From the NCBI GenBank assembly GCA_016190465.1, contig JACPQP010000530.1:1-14591 (forward strand): a stretch of 14,591 nucleotides of DNA, read 5' to 3'. Every line of letters begins with the position of its first letter. The stretch's first letter is position 1. This document shows positions 14,571 to 14,591 of the stretch, in pieces. The notes under the pieces are model-generated. The model was given only the letters and a program-made list of their open reading frames with translations, did no database searches and was not told the origin of the DNA. The position numbers and the translations under genes were made by a program. Source of the stretch: Chloroflexota bacterium (GTDB lineage Bacteria; Chloroflexota; UBA6077; FW602-bin22; JACPQP01).

Positions 14571-14573
14571 AAA

Positions 14574-14591
14574 GGGCGGCACCTGCCGGGC
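14574..14591 (+). repeat. right copy of candidate inverted repeat, cut by window edge
   Basis: GGGCGGCACCTGCCGGGC begins 3 nt after the transposase stop and is the inverted partner of 13243-13262. It may continue beyond the window. Confidence 0.45.

Noticed and set aside
13458..14582. 374-residue minus-strand frame opposite the transposase
   Set aside because: His/Pro/Arg-rich shadow of the sense gene without motif or ribosome site.
1..14591. CRISPR arrays, tRNA or rRNA genes
   Set aside because: No regularly spaced repeats of CRISPR size, no cloverleaf with GGTTCRA-type arm, and no rRNA-like stretch were seen by eye.

Overview
This is a high-GC bacterial window with dense coding, GTG and TTG starts alongside ATG, and strong AGGAGG-type ribosome sites. 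Nothing fixes the taxon. The mix of a CysO/CysM cysteine pair, a branched-chain-type 2-oxoacid dehydrogenase operon with its own lipoyl synthase, and a class B penicillin-binding protein with an NTF2-like N-terminal domain suggests a Chloroflexota (Thermomicrobia/Sphaerobacter-like) or actinobacterial chromosome. This is an inference from gene content and similarity remembered by eye, not from a search.

Left part (1-4800, minus strand): one operon reading right to left, E1alpha, E1beta, E2 and lipA. It makes a 2-oxoacid dehydrogenase, most like the branched-chain type, and the enzyme that builds lipoate on the E2 lipoyl domain. No E3 (dihydrolipoamide dehydrogenase) lies in the window. The operon has a TTGACA-type promoter near 4767-4795, then about 190 nt of leader with two hairpins, one able to exchange with pairing over the E1alpha ribosome site. 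A very large inverted repeat (2376-2533) fills the gap between E1beta and E2.

Middle (4889-9582): a metallo-beta-lactamase-fold hydrolase (minus) is divergent from a plus-strand operon cysO-cysM-pbp. CysO is a ubiquitin-fold sulfur carrier, and CysM uses the CysO thiocarboxylate to make cysteine. The third gene encodes a membrane-anchored transpeptidase for cell-wall crosslinking. Both sides of the divergent region have readable promoters, and the hydrolase leader holds a perfect 12-bp hairpin and a 13-bp direct repeat.

Right part (9594-14591): a small unrecognised protein (minus), a widespread REP/MITE-like palindrome, a 14-helix DHA2-type MFS exporter (TTG start) coupled to a GNAT acetyltransferase, a dienelactone-hydrolase-like alpha/beta hydrolase, and a DDE transposase with an N-terminal zinc ribbon. 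The transposase is flanked by a candidate inverted repeat whose right copy runs into the window edge.

Most of the window is ordinary metabolism. I see no clear new multi-gene system. The observations most worth checking are the bkd leader and intergenic hairpins, the extra residue after the CysO diglycine, the hydrolase leader, and the repeat flanking the transposase.
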